Part shown: positions 9,433-18,136 of the stretch, piece by piece
How the letters are laid out: every line of letters begins with the position of its first letter
How positions within the stretch are numbered: position 1 is the first letter of the stretch
From: a virus
IMG/VR virus record: IMGVR_UViG_3300020466_000335
Location: 1 to 43,761 of that record
Length of the DNA stretch: 43,761 nucleotides
Strand: one strand, 5' to 3'
Notes under the pieces: generated by a model
What the model was told of the DNA's origin: nothing
What the model saw: the letters and a program-made list of their open reading frames with translations, nothing else
Database searches by the model: none
Made by a program: the position numbers and the translations under genes

Positions 9433-10428
9433 TTACGGCAGGGCGTTCTCGTGCAGCCTGATGATCGCGCCAGGCCGGGTGCAGAGGTGGATGGGATTGG
9501 ACTGGGCCTCCAGTTCGATGCCCTTGCCGTGGTCCATCAGCTCGCTGCTGGAGTAGAACGGCAGCCCGATCGTGTTGACCGCGTCCATGTAGTTGGCCGG
9601 CGCGTAGCGCGTGATGAACAGCTCATCGGCGGACATCGGAACCGCAAAGGCCTCCGTGGTGGGCACGAATGGCGTACCGTTCACGGCGCCCCGATAGCGC
9701 TCGAAGATGATGCCACCGAAGTCCAGCTCTTCCCGCGCGTCATCCCGCAGGCGCTGGCTTTGCTGGTATTTGTATGCCTCCGTCACCAGCGGGTGGGTGA
9801 TCAGCTTGCGCCAGAAACTGGAGCCACACAGGGCTCGAACGCCGGAAAACATGATGTCCCCCAGGGCGACCTCGATTGCCTCGAGTACATCCAGACACTT
9901 GAGCTGTACGTTCGTCGTGCTGGTGTCCAGAACGAAGGCAACCGCCGTCTGAGTGATGCCGAAAGCCGTGTACAAGTTCAGCAACTCCGTGGCACCGTCG
10001 GCATCCAGGATCTGGCCGCGAATTGCGCCCATGCGCTGGTATTCGTGCGTGGCGTCCAGCTTGCGCGCCATGGTCAGGGTGCGCGCATCCACCAGGTCCT
10101 GCAGGGCCTGGAGCGTGTCCTCCGAACCGAACGCCCTGATGTTCTGCGCTTCATCCGCCATAATCTGCGCGGTGGTCGGCAGGTGCACGGCGCTGAACGT
10201 ATGCCCGGTGCGCTTGTCGGGCAGAACCGGGGTTCCCGGCGCGCCGCGCTCTTTGGCCGGCACCAGGCCCAGCTGCTTACCGGACTTCTCTACCACCACC
10301 GTGGTGGTAGTGATGCCTTCTTCCTGGAACAGGCCCAGCTGGCCCAGGCGCCGCGGCAAGTATTCCGCTTCGTTGATGGACGCTGTCAGCCGGGCAGTGG
10401 TGAAGATGTCACTGTCGAAAGGGTTCAT
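9433..10428 (-). CDS. major capsid protein (lambda gpE family)
   Basis: The 331-residue protein begins MNPFDSDIFTTARLTASIN and is recognisable as the gpE type of HK97-fold coat protein, with internal signatures such as LPTTAQIMADEAQNIRAFG and PMSADELFITRYAPANYMDA. Lambda gpE is 341 residues. It would build the icosahedral shell together with the gpD-like decoration protein encoded upstream. A purine-rich ribosome site (AGAGGAAAG) precedes the ATG. The 108 bases between it and the decoration gene hold no evident gene. Confidence 0.93.
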   Translation of the reverse strand: MNPFDSDIFTTARLTASINEAEYLPRRLGQLGLFQEEGITTTTVVVEKSGKQLGLVPAKERGAPGTPVLPDKRTGHTFSAVHLPTTAQIMADEAQNIRAFGSEDTLQALQDLVDARTLTMARKLDATHEYQRMGAIRGQILDADGATELLNLYTAFGITQTAVAFVLDTSTTNVQLKCLDVLEAIEVALGDIMFSGVRALCGSSFWRKLITHPLVTEAYKYQQSQRLRDDAREELDFGGIIFERYRGAVNGTPFVPTTEAFAVPMSADELFITRYAPANYMDAVNTIGLPFYSSSELMDHGKGIELEAQSNPIHLCTRPGAIIRLHENALP

Positions 10429-10536
10429 GTTTGCTTTCCTCTAGTTTCAGCAAAAGGGTGCCCGCCCAGCTGATGCCAGGATGGCGATGTAAATTGCGTA
10501 ATGTCAGGCCAGATGTAGCCTGGGAGTGATACCGGA

Positions 10537-10905
10537 TCAGGTGCGGACGATGATGCCCAGCGCGGCCAGCTCGGCTTCAGCAGCGATCTGCTCGGGACCC
10601 GTTATATCCCCGGGCCAGGTCAATGCAGCGCCGGCCACTTCGCACTGACGAACGTGCACAACCGCGTCCTCATCCCCGCCGCTGGCGTCGACGGCCTCGT
10701 AAAGCACGCCCGCCGCCTCTTCAGTGCCATCACTGGCGTCCTGGTCAAACACCGCATACTTGCCAGACGCCGTGATAATACCCAGCACCGTCCCGGCAGC
10801 CAGGTTGTTACCTGATGCCAACGTGACCTGCTCCCGGCTAAGGGCGCCATTGGCTTCAGAAAGGATGTGCTCGCCTGGGTGGCGGGCTTCTGTGAAGGTA
10901 GTCAT
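10537..10905 (-). CDS. head decoration protein (lambda gpD-like)
   Basis: The 122-residue protein contains EARHPGEHILSEANG near its N-terminus and LASGNNLAAGTVLGIIT, both typical of phage lambda gpD-type trimeric head decoration proteins (lambda gpD is 110 residues). It stabilises the expanded capsid by binding at threefold positions. It lies between the protease and capsid genes, exactly as in lambda. An AAGGGG ribosome site precedes the ATG. Confidence 0.9.
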   Translation of the reverse strand: MTTFTEARHPGEHILSEANGALSREQVTLASGNNLAAGTVLGIITASGKYAVFDQDASDGTEEAAGVLYEAVDASGGDEDAVVHVRQCEVAGAALTWPGDITGPEQIAAEAELAALGIIVRT

Positions 10906-10945
10906 AAGGTAGTCCCCTTAGTCTCCAGTGGGTTAATGCTGCACG

Positions 10946-12082
10946 CTACTGCGCGCGGTTATTGCGCCGGCCATAGATCGCTTTGGTATCTATGCCGGTA
11001 TTCTGCCCGCCTTCGGGCGAATGCTGAGAATGGATGCCGGGCGCGGCGGCGGCGGCGGTCAATACGAAGTCAGCGCCCTTGTCCGCATCCCAATCCTCGG
11101 TGACGAGCTTTTCCAAGGCACCGTAATCCCCGGTGGTCTTGCAGGCATTCATCAGAGCCAGCACCCGGTCCCGCTCGGCTTTAACCTTGCCAGGCGCGTC
11201 CACGCCCGCCTGAATATCCTCAATCAGGCGCGGGCACGCCGCCTGCAGTTCCTCCAGCGTCATCGACGCCAGTTCCTGGGCTTCGAGTTCCTGTGGTTGG
11301 GTAAACATCCGGGCCTGAAGTTGCTCCTGGACAGCCTCCAGGTCGCCCTCGACGGCGTCTTCCTCCAGCTCCAGCGCCGCGGCCAGCACGCCAACAGCCG
11401 TGAGCTGCTCGGCTGACGAGGGATGAAGCCTGGCTTGGGCTTCCTCGCCCATCTTCGCCAGCGCCCCGCCCAACTCAACCAGACAGGCTGTGGCCGCGGC
11501 CTTGGTCTCCATCATGGAATCCGCCAGGCCCAGATCCAACCACTGCTGGGCGGACAGTATGGTTCCCTGGCCGATGTCGCCGCGGATCAGCCCCTCCAGC
11601 TCCTCACGTCGATCTTCCCCGATCCGGGCCAGGTAAGTGTCCAGGATGCCATCACCGATGGTGTCCAGATCTTTGGCCAGATCCCTGAATTCATCCGCAT
11701 TGCCCACCGCCGCCGTCCAGGGATAATGCAGAAGACCGAAAGAGCCCAGCCCCATGTTGACTTCGTCTGCCGAAGCTGCGATGACGGACGCGATGCTGGA
11801 TGCCTGGCCCAGTACGTTCACTACCACGCGAGCCGGATGCGCACGCAGGAAGTTGGCGATGGTCAGGCCGTCGCTGACAGATCCCCCGGGGCTGTTCAGG
11901 TCAATGTGGATTTCCTGCAGGTCCCCGAGGGCATTCATCGCGTTCATAAACGCATCGCTGGCCACCCCGCCGTCATCCCACCAGCTGCCGCCGCCGATGA
12001 TGCCGTCAATCGTTACTTGCGCCACATTCGCCTGGCTTCCCTGATCGTGTTTCCGCGCTTTGATGTCAAACCACTTTTTCAT
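10946..12082 (-). CDS. head maturation protease fused to scaffold (ClpP/S49-like, lambda gpC type)
   Basis: The first 200 or so residues are a ClpP/S49-type serine protease domain: IDLNSPGGSVSDGL forms the oxyanion loop, GQASSIAS carries the catalytic Ser, and GLLHYP is the likely His region. The remaining 170 residues are acidic, helical and Gln-rich, like the scaffold part of lambda gpC, whose 3' half also encodes the scaffold Nu3 in frame. An internal ATG at MFTQPQELE could serve as a separate scaffold start, but its ribosome site is weak. The start ATG overlaps the portal stop by 4 bases. The protein would shape the procapsid and then digest the scaffold. Confidence 0.9.
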   Translation of the reverse strand: MKKWFDIKARKHDQGSQANVAQVTIDGIIGGGSWWDDGGVASDAFMNAMNALGDLQEIHIDLNSPGGSVSDGLTIANFLRAHPARVVVNVLGQASSIASVIAASADEVNMGLGSFGLLHYPWTAAVGNADEFRDLAKDLDTIGDGILDTYLARIGEDRREELEGLIRGDIGQGTILSAQQWLDLGLADSMMETKAAATACLVELGGALAKMGEEAQARLHPSSAEQLTAVGVLAAALELEEDAVEGDLEAVQEQLQARMFTQPQELEAQELASMTLEELQAACPRLIEDIQAGVDAPGKVKAERDRVLALMNACKTTGDYGALEKLVTEDWDADKGADFVLTAAAAAPGIHSQHSPEGGQNTGIDTKAIYGRRNNRAQ

Positions 12083-13575
12083 GGGGTGTCTTCCTCTTCT
12101 TCCTGAGTCTTAGTGATAAAGTCCAGGGCCATCTGTACGGCCCCGCTCTTGTTTGTCTGCCGGGAGTTTGAGTCGAAAACCAGGCCCCCGTGGCGCTCAG
12201 CGCTTTGCTCTGACTCCTGAATCCTGCGGTCCAACTCATCCAGGCTATATCCGCGCTCAGCGGCCTTTTCACTACGCGGCGCGAACCCGCCACGCACTTC
12301 CATAAGGTCGGCCATGACCTCCTTCAACGGATCCACCCAGGACCAGCGTGGCGCGATCCAGTTGATGGCCAGGTACTTATCGCGATTCTCCCAGTAGTCC
12401 GGCAGGGTAATAGCCCTGGACACAACTGCAGTATCCAGCCACTTGGCGGCCACCGGCTTGCACCATTGCTGCACGAGCAGGTGTGCCTGCAGGGCTTCGC
12501 AGCGACGCCGGAACTCCAGTAACCCGGCACGAATGCTCGAATAGTTCACACCCTTCAGGTCACCGGTCAGCTGCTCGTAAGTAACACCGGCTCCCTTTGC
12601 CACCGCGTGCAATTCCCCACGAAGCCAGCCGTCATAGGCGCTGCCGATGTCCGGCGGACTGCTAAAGGTGACCTCTTCGTCATCCTCCAGGTAATGAATG
12701 GCGCCGGGCGTGAACCTGTCCAGAGGCTCCAGCTCGCCAGGCAGCATCACCTGATCACCAAACTCTGGGCGATCATCCTCAAGGTCTGGGGACTTGCGCT
12801 TTACAAACGCGCCGAAGAGTTGCGCCAGCTTTTGCCTCGCCAACATCGCGTCCTGCATCTCGTCAATTTCATACAGGCGGACAATGACGGAAGTGAGTTC
12901 TGGCACGCCTCGCATCTGGCCAGGGCGCGTACGGCGGAACAGGTGGACGACGCTGTGCGCCGGTACCACGATCCGCTGATTGTGCCTGGCTGTCAGGCGC
13001 TCACTTGGATGGTGGCGCCAAAGGTGATATGCAGTCCGGCGACCGATAGCATCAAACTCGACGCCCATTTTGATCAGGCGACCACCCTCGAGCACTCGAT
13101 TTAGCGCAGGATCCAGATGATCAGGCTCCATCAGCTGCAGCTGCAGCGGGACGGACATTCCATCCTCAGGGCGACGGAAGCGCAATCGGGTCAGAAGCTC
13201 ACCAGATTCGAACTGCGCACTGATACCCAGTGTCTGTAGCCCGTAGAAGCTCTCGAAGCCGTCTGCATCTGCCTCGGCCGCCCAGCGATCCCACAATGCC
13301 TGTATGTCAGGATTGGCCCAATCCGGACGCACGCCGGTACCAACCATGTTGCTCACATAGGCATCCCTGGCGCCTTGGGCATGCGGATTGTTTCGTATGG
13401 CATTTCGGCTGCGGGACTGCAGCAGTGGCAGCGAATGTGCCAAAGGCGTATTCGGCCCGGTCGAGATGCCGCCCTTGCCCCCCATGCGTCGTGTGCTACT
13501 GGCCCCTTCGTACATGGCCCTGGCGAGGTTTGCACCGGCCGGCACACGGATTCTAGGCTTTACCATGCTGCTCAT
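12079..13575 (-). CDS. portal protein (lambda gpB family)
   Basis: The 498-residue protein is close in length to lambda gpB (533). Recognisable stretches are RSRNAIRNNPHAQGARDAYV near the N-terminus, GVPELTSVIVRLYEIDEMQDAML in the middle, and VTYEQLTGDLKGVNYSSIRAGLLEF, the conserved stem/crown region of lambda-type portals. The portal forms the dodecameric ring through which terminase packages DNA. It follows the gpW-like gene by one base and overlaps the protease gene by four. Confidence 0.93.
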   Translation of the reverse strand: MSSMVKPRIRVPAGANLARAMYEGASSTRRMGGKGGISTGPNTPLAHSLPLLQSRSRNAIRNNPHAQGARDAYVSNMVGTGVRPDWANPDIQALWDRWAAEADADGFESFYGLQTLGISAQFESGELLTRLRFRRPEDGMSVPLQLQLMEPDHLDPALNRVLEGGRLIKMGVEFDAIGRRTAYHLWRHHPSERLTARHNQRIVVPAHSVVHLFRRTRPGQMRGVPELTSVIVRLYEIDEMQDAMLARQKLAQLFGAFVKRKSPDLEDDRPEFGDQVMLPGELEPLDRFTPGAIHYLEDDEEVTFSSPPDIGSAYDGWLRGELHAVAKGAGVTYEQLTGDLKGVNYSSIRAGLLEFRRRCEALQAHLLVQQWCKPVAAKWLDTAVVSRAITLPDYWENRDKYLAINWIAPRWSWVDPLKEVMADLMEVRGGFAPRSEKAAERGYSLDELDRRIQESEQSAERHGGLVFDSNSRQTNKSGAVQMALDFITKTQEEEEDTP

Positions 13576-13576
13576 G

Positions 13577-13813
13577 TCACAGCCCCTTGGATGTGAAGAT
13601 ATGCCGGGTCCGGCTACGCCGCCTGCCGGCCGCAGCCTGCTTTTGCAGGTCCGCCTCGATCAGCAACTTCATTCGCTCAATCTGTTCGGGGCTGGCTCCC
13701 TGATAAACCAGCGTTTTGCCATTCGCCGACCGGACCTGCAGCACCCGATTTCCCTGAACAGCGTCCAGCAGGGCTTGCTGGACCGACTCCAGATCTTGTT
13801 GTGTATAAGCCAT
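13577..13813 (-). CDS. head-tail joining protein gpW-like
   Basis: The 78-residue protein begins MAYTQQDLESVQQALLDAVQGN, two helices around a short beta hairpin (VLQVRSANGKTLVYQG), and has a basic C-terminus, matching lambda gpW (68 residues). It lies between the large terminase and portal genes as in lambda. gpW closes the filled head and provides the binding site for the next joining protein. A GGTTTCC-context start is preceded by AGGAAACC, an acceptable ribosome site. Confidence 0.88.
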   Translation of the reverse strand: MAYTQQDLESVQQALLDAVQGNRVLQVRSANGKTLVYQGASPEQIERMKLLIEADLQKQAAAGRRRSRTRHIFTSKGL

Positions 13814-13822
13814 TGAGGTTTC

Positions 13823-15913
13823 CTAAAGGTTCGACTTGACCACGCGCCGCCGGCGGCGGCCGCGATGCGACCGGTGACCGGCCTGGTCGCCGGGCTCTTC
13901 CCGCGCTTCTGGATCAAATATCAGCGTGTTGCGCGGCCAATCTTCGGCCCAAGGCGGCGGGGCCTGCCAGTTGACCGTTTCCAGGCCCAAGATGATGTAC
14001 AGCGCCACCGCGTAAGCGCACAGGTCAAAAGCCTCATTCGGCCGCTTGCCGGGCTTCTTCCACTTCCCGGTGGCGGCGTCCTTGACCTCATAGGTCAGCT
14101 CGTCAAACCACCACCGCCCCAACCAGTCGGGCACATGCATATACCCAGCGCCGGGGCTATCCCGATCCATCGCCAGCGCAACGATATCTTTTAGCAGGTC
14201 AGTGCCCAATATCCACAGAGGCACATCACCCCGGGCCTTGGATTTACGCGACTTGCGACCCGAATTGTCTGGATAGGTCTTCCTGACGCGGTTTGACGTT
14301 TTCGTGCTGCCGCCCTTAAGCAGGTAAACCCTGTCCTGCAGCCCATCCCTTTTCAGACGCCGGTAATAGTCGTACGCCTGTGACGTCACCGACTCTTCGC
14401 CATGGCCCTCACCACCAGTGTCGACACCCATCGCCGCTATGGGCATCCGGCGTCCGGATCCGTCTGCCAGCCGATAAGACCTGCGCAGCACGTCCCTGGT
14501 CAACAGATCCCAATCCTCGCCGTGGGTGGCCGGGCTGATCCTCCGCGGCTCCTGGTCATTATTCGGCCCGCGGTCCTCCTTGATATTGAACCGGTCCACA
14601 AGCCACATTTCCCGCCCAGGCCCAAATCCATGAATCTGCACCACAAAGCGCCGATTCTTTCCGCCTTGGACATCCACAGTGGCGATCAACACGCGCACGC
14701 CTGCCGGCACCGTGCGATGCTCGATGGCTTCGGTGCGGTCCATGAGCTGCAGGCTGGACCGGGACTTCGCAGAAACTCTGCTCTTGTACGGCCGCCCCCA
14801 GTCTGTGTTGATGACCGTTTTGAGATCTTCCTGGTCACCAGTTTCCGCAAAGGTCGCTTCCGCCGCGGCCAGCTTCGCCCTCAGCTGACCCCAGGTCTGG
14901 TAGGCCGCCGCGGGACCCTCCATCCAGAACGACGCAATCCGGACCGGCCGCCTGGCGCCATGGATGACGCCATCCACGTCTAGCTCGCAGCCTTCAGGCA
15001 GCCAGCGGTGCTCTCTGTTCAGCTGCCGCTTTTTCTTCGGGTCCAGCTCCACTGCGCAGTGCGGGCAAAAAACCAGGCCAGACTCCATGTTGAAGTTTTC
15101 TTTGACTGGCTGGAACCACTGCCGGCATCCCTTCTCGGGGCACTGCCAGTATAGGCGGCGCCGGTCCCCCTGGTTGTACAGATCCAGGATGCCCGTTGTG
15201 GGTGGAGCCCGGTGCGGCTCGTCTTCAGGGAGCCGCCAATCCGCATCCAGCACGGGTCGACCCGGGGACGACTCGGCCATCGTCATGCCGGTGGAGCCGA
15301 ATGTCTGAGTGCGCTTGCCGGCCAACTGGAACGCGGATCCCTCGCCGCCAATGTCGGGGGGCATCCGGTCATAGTCCGTCAGCAGCACGAACTGATAGTC
15401 GGAGCTGGCGAACACGTTCTTGCTGGGCCATTTGATCGCCAGGTAATTGCCCGCGCGGAATATTTTGTCGTGGACGTTGTTGTCGTTTGCCCTGGGACTC
15501 AGCCGCTCCAGCAAGTCCGGCGATGCGTTAAACTCCCGGTCCAGTCGCTTCTTGGAAAATTCGCGCGCCTTTTCCTCGGTGATCTGGGCCAGCAGGCCGT
15601 CACCGGGATCATTGATAACCTTGTAGGCGATATACCCGTCTATCAGGCCAAGGGTCTTCCCAGTCCTGGCAGGGCCGGCAAAAATCACCGCGTCATACAA
15701 TCGGGAGCCCATGCAATCCATGGGCTCTACCATGTAGGGCGTTTTCTCCGGCGACCACAGCGTCCGGGTGCCATTACCGTGCACGACGTAGAGCGATTCG
15801 CGCGCCGCATCGCTTACCCGGATGCGCCGCGGCGGACGCAGCAAATCCGTAATACCAAGCGCCGACTCTGTGGCGCGGGTGCGGAACGCCTCGGCGTGGT
15901 TGTCAGCCGTCAC
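13823..15913 (-). CDS. terminase large subunit (lambda gpA family)
   Basis: The 696-residue protein carries a Walker A-like motif GPARTGKT at residues 80-87, a Walker B-like segment FVLLTDYDRM, and a C-terminal nuclease domain with LIATVDVQGG and GVDTGGEG acidic motifs. A zinc-ribbon-like pair (CPEKGC, then CPHC) lies in between, as in gpA-type terminases. It pumps DNA into the procapsid and cuts at cos. The probable start is GTG, overlapping the small subunit stop. Lambda gpA is 641 residues. Confidence 0.93.
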   Translation of the reverse strand: MTADNHAEAFRTRATESALGITDLLRPPRRIRVSDAARESLYVVHGNGTRTLWSPEKTPYMVEPMDCMGSRLYDAVIFAGPARTGKTLGLIDGYIAYKVINDPGDGLLAQITEEKAREFSKKRLDREFNASPDLLERLSPRANDNNVHDKIFRAGNYLAIKWPSKNVFASSDYQFVLLTDYDRMPPDIGGEGSAFQLAGKRTQTFGSTGMTMAESSPGRPVLDADWRLPEDEPHRAPPTTGILDLYNQGDRRRLYWQCPEKGCRQWFQPVKENFNMESGLVFCPHCAVELDPKKKRQLNREHRWLPEGCELDVDGVIHGARRPVRIASFWMEGPAAAYQTWGQLRAKLAAAEATFAETGDQEDLKTVINTDWGRPYKSRVSAKSRSSLQLMDRTEAIEHRTVPAGVRVLIATVDVQGGKNRRFVVQIHGFGPGREMWLVDRFNIKEDRGPNNDQEPRRISPATHGEDWDLLTRDVLRRSYRLADGSGRRMPIAAMGVDTGGEGHGEESVTSQAYDYYRRLKRDGLQDRVYLLKGGSTKTSNRVRKTYPDNSGRKSRKSKARGDVPLWILGTDLLKDIVALAMDRDSPGAGYMHVPDWLGRWWFDELTYEVKDAATGKWKKPGKRPNEAFDLCAYAVALYIILGLETVNWQAPPPWAEDWPRNTLIFDPEAREEPGDQAGHRSHRGRRRRRVVKSNL

Positions 15914-16416
15914 TATTCGTCGACCTCTGATTCCAGCGCCCTGGACACAGCGGCCGCTGTTTCGTTGCGCACGCCGTCAAGCACTTCCTGGACCAGCACA
16001 AGACCCTCCGGCGCCAGGTTCGCATCTCGCTCCAGTATGTCTGGGATCGAATCCAGGGCTGCCGCAACGGTCTTGCAGAACGCGGCCAGGCATCGTGCGT
16101 GTTCGGACTCAGGAATCAGCCCGCCCAGCTTTTCCTCGAGCTGCACGCGATACAGCTCAGACTGATACCACGCCTTACGGGCCTCCGGAAAACTATCCAG
16201 ATCCAGATCTCCGCCAGGGCTACTGCCCGCTGGCGAATACATGAACTTGACCACCTGCCGCGCGTCGTAGACCGGATTGCCACGCACCTGGTCGGCCGGG
16301 GGGATCCCGGACTGCCCGATCCGCTTCGACACCGTTTTGCGGTCCATACCGAGGAAGTCCGCCAGCTTGCTGACGGACCAGTGGTATGCAGCTTCGGTGC
16401 CAACAACCTTGGCCAA
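15913..16416 (-). CDS. terminase small subunit (Nu1-like)
   Basis: The 167-residue protein has an N-terminal winged helix-turn-helix (YHWSVSKLADFLGMDRKTVSKRI, then NPVYDARQVVKFM) like lambda Nu1, which binds cos sites, and a helical C-terminal part for contact with the large subunit. A TTG start is likely because a GGGGG ribosome site lies four bases upstream and no earlier ATG exists in frame; the next ATG would delete part of the HTH. Together with a gpA-type large subunit it predicts cos packaging. Confidence 0.85.
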   Translation of the reverse strand: MAKVVGTEAAYHWSVSKLADFLGMDRKTVSKRIGQSGIPPADQVRGNPVYDARQVVKFMYSPAGSSPGGDLDLDSFPEARKAWYQSELYRVQLEEKLGGLIPESEHARCLAAFCKTVAAALDSIPDILERDANLAPEGLVLVQEVLDGVRNETAAAVSRALESEVDE

Positions 16417-16637
16417 AACGCCCCCAGACCGACCTGTGGCCGCGCTTCACCCCGGCAGCTGCAGGTCTCCCCCTTCCCCACCTTCCCCAGGCGGGCCACT
16501 GCGAGATAATTACTATATTTCAAGCGGAATTTACAATTTACGGGAGACCTGCAGCTGAGGCCCTACAACCCGAAAAACTATCCGAAGGCCGCGATTTCCG
16601 CGCCCCCGTGGACACTGGCTATCAGGGTAAGGACCCG
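16417..16637. other. candidate cos/packaging region with a long inverted repeat
   Basis: This 221-base non-coding stretch sits between the lysis genes and terminase, where lambda-type phages carry cos. A perfect 16-bp inverted repeat (16456-16471 with 16542-16557) flanks 70 bases that change from a C-rich part with two CCTTCCCCA copies to an AT-rich part (about 16503-16541). A short dyad CGCG-5-CGCG lies at 16590-16602 and is a candidate nicking region. Function is inferred from position and symmetry only. Confidence 0.45.
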
Positions 16638-16952
16638 CTAACCCCCGCCATCATCGGCGCGGCCCGCCGGCAGGCAAACCTCGCGCACGTAATCCTGCAG
16701 CGTGCGCACGCGGTCCGCCAGCTCCCAATACCGCGCGTTGTTTTCAGCCGCAGCGCGCAGCACGTCACCCGAGCTTGCCGGCCGATCAGGTGGAAGCATA
16801 CGCAGCTGAGATGGTGCCAACATGTCGCGCGGATCAGGGCTCGGAATCACCGGACACAGGTCCACGTGCCGTGGCGTTGAAGCCGCGCACCCCAGCAAGA
16901 TCCAAGCAATCGCCAGCGGCGGCATCATTCTCCATGTATTGTTCCAGCGCAT
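16638..16952 (-). CDS. o-spanin Rz1-like lipoprotein
   Basis: The 104-residue protein starts MRWNNTWRMMPPLAIAWILLGC, a signal peptide with a lipobox (LLGC), so the mature protein would be an outer-membrane lipoprotein. A Pro-rich stretch (VIPSPDP, LPPDRP) is typical of Rz1. Most of the start region is embedded in a different frame inside the Rz gene, the classic Rz/Rz1 layout. An upstream ATG at 16970 is possible, but GGGATGG before 16952 gives the better ribosome site. With Rz it fuses inner and outer membranes in the last step of lysis. Confidence 0.85.
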   Translation of the reverse strand: MRWNNTWRMMPPLAIAWILLGCAASTPRHVDLCPVIPSPDPRDMLAPSQLRMLPPDRPASSGDVLRAAAENNARYWELADRVRTLQDYVREVCLPAGRADDGGG

Positions 16953-17223
16953 GGTCCACCATCCCTTCATATTCTGCTCGCAGCTGGTCCCGGCGAAGCG
17001 CCTCGCGCTCAACTGCCTCGAGCCTGCCCAGCCGCTCGTTCGCAAGCGCGCGACCCGCCTTCTCCGCGGCCAAAGCCGCGCGCGCCGTACCAAGCTCAAG
17101 CTCTGCCATCCGCTCGCCGAGGCGCCACGCCTGCACTTGCCAGCCAGCACCGGCCGCCAACGACACCACCGTCGCAGCCGCCGCAACCCGCCAGGGCACC
17201 CGGGACTTAAGGACTGCCAACAT
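16834..17223 (-). CDS. i-spanin Rz-like
   Basis: The 130-residue protein has one N-terminal membrane segment (WRVAAAATVVSLAAGAGW) followed by a long periplasmic coiled coil rich in Glu, Arg and Ala (MAELELGTARAALAAEKAG), which is the i-spanin plan. The ATG at 17223 overlaps the end of the holin gene; longer starts would overlap it more. The Rz1 gene is nested in its 3' half. It acts in the inner membrane with Rz1 after the endolysin has degraded the cell wall. Confidence 0.82.
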   Translation of the reverse strand: MLAVLKSRVPWRVAAAATVVSLAAGAGWQVQAWRLGERMAELELGTARAALAAEKAGRALANERLGRLEAVEREALRRDQLRAEYEGMVDHALEQYMENDAAAGDCLDLAGVRGFNATARGPVSGDSEP

Positions 17224-17395
17224 CACGCTGCGCGAAAGCCGCGGCCACATTGGCAAAAGAGTACGAGGCGATCACCGCAGAACTGATCATCGCGTAATCT
17301 GCGCCAGTTATCTTACCGGTAGCCATTGCAAAGGACGCAGGCACCTGAACAAGCAGCGTAACCAGGAATTTTCGCGACCTGAATTTGTTGTCCAT
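17207..17395 (-). CDS. probable holin
   Basis: The 62-residue protein starts MDNKFRSRKFLVTLLVQVPASF. It has a basic N-terminus and two hydrophobic segments (LVTLLVQVPASFAMATG and YAMISSAVIASYSFANVAAAF), fitting a small two-segment holin. It lies between the endolysin and the spanins and overlaps the endolysin stop region. A TTG start six bases upstream is possible. The holin would form the lethal inner-membrane lesion that lets the signal-less endolysin reach the cell wall. Confidence 0.75.
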   Translation of the reverse strand: MDNKFRSRKFLVTLLVQVPASFAMATGKITGADYAMISSAVIASYSFANVAAAFAQRDVGSP

Positions 17396-17397
17396 GC

Positions 17398-17826
17398 TCA
17401 ACCCGGTATCAGCTCGTAGTGCGGCAGGTCATGGAGCTGCTGGTCCACAGTCCTGCCATCCGAATCCCAATCGCCGCCCCATCGTATTCTGTGCTGCATG
17501 CGGCCCTCCGCCCTCAGCCGGCGTGCCACTTCATCAACTCGCCCAGCAAGTACGCAAAAGGCCTTTGCATCGCCCCAGTCTATGTCACGGATCTGAGCTT
17601 CATACGGTGCCAGATCAACAGCCCAACTGGGCTCACGGTTGTGCTTCGAGTCAGGCCACTGCAGCGATGATGCTCCCGCTCGGTATGCGGCATCTTGATC
17701 TTCCCTGGATCGGAATCCACACACCACAGTGATGTCATAGTGTGCGATCAGTTCACGGCAAAGCACCTGCAGATCTTGGTGGCAGGTCGCCAGGCGGCGG
17801 CGGCTGGCCAGGCTGAACTCAGGCAT
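17398..17826 (-). CDS. endolysin, M15-family zinc peptidase (L-Ala-D-Glu endopeptidase type)
   Basis: The 142-residue protein has the zinc-peptidase motifs of the T5 endolysin group: SKHN (His62) and AVDL (Asp71) as first ligands, then HDLPH with catalytic Asp133 and third ligand His136. CGFRS near residues 36-40 is the usual upstream motif. It would cut peptide cross-links of peptidoglycan. It has no signal peptide, so it depends on the neighbouring holin. The ATG at 17826 overlaps the stop of the previous gene. Confidence 0.92.
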   Translation of the reverse strand: MPEFSLASRRRLATCHQDLQVLCRELIAHYDITVVCGFRSREDQDAAYRAGASSLQWPDSKHNREPSWAVDLAPYEAQIRDIDWGDAKAFCVLAGRVDEVARRLRAEGRMQHRIRWGGDWDSDGRTVDQQLHDLPHYELIPG

Positions 17827-18136
17827 TGGGCACGCCTTGGGCCTTGACTCGCAGATCATCTTCGATCTCTACGGCTTCGCCTGTGCTGGGATTCCACAGG
17901 TCTGCGTAAACCTTGTAATCACCTGGCTCCCACGAATTGGTAGCATCCCTGGAAAACAACCCCACGAAACGGGTGCCGGCATCGTTCTTCTGCGTCAAAT
18001 CCATCTGCCCAATGGCTGAGGCGCCCGGAGAGGCCTTCACCATGACCCTGCAGCTCCAGCCAGTCAGCTCCGGATCTCCCTCCAGGCCATACTTAAGGCC
18101 AAGGCTGGCACCCTGCGCAATCACCCTGCCCGCCAT
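17819..18136 (-). CDS. small beta-rich virion-associated protein, unknown
   Basis: The 105-residue protein begins MAGRVIAQGASLGLKYGLEGDPE and reads as one beta-sandwich (WSCRVMVKASPG, FVGLFSRDATNSW, DYKVYADLWNPSTGEAVEIEDDLRVKA). The pattern resembles small proteins in other phages that describe an imposed value range and lie next to tail-fibre genes. The gene overlaps the repeat protein upstream and the endolysin downstream. It is probably a minor tail or fibre-associated protein, without firm family recognition. Confidence 0.5.
   Translation of the reverse strand: MAGRVIAQGASLGLKYGLEGDPELTGWSCRVMVKASPGASAIGQMDLTQKNDAGTRFVGLFSRDATNSWEPGDYKVYADLWNPSTGEAVEIEDDLRVKAQGVPNA

Noticed and set aside
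9097-10473. Open frame of 458 codons on the plus strand
   Set aside because: It is antisense to the capsid and head-tail joining genes, whose identity is clear.
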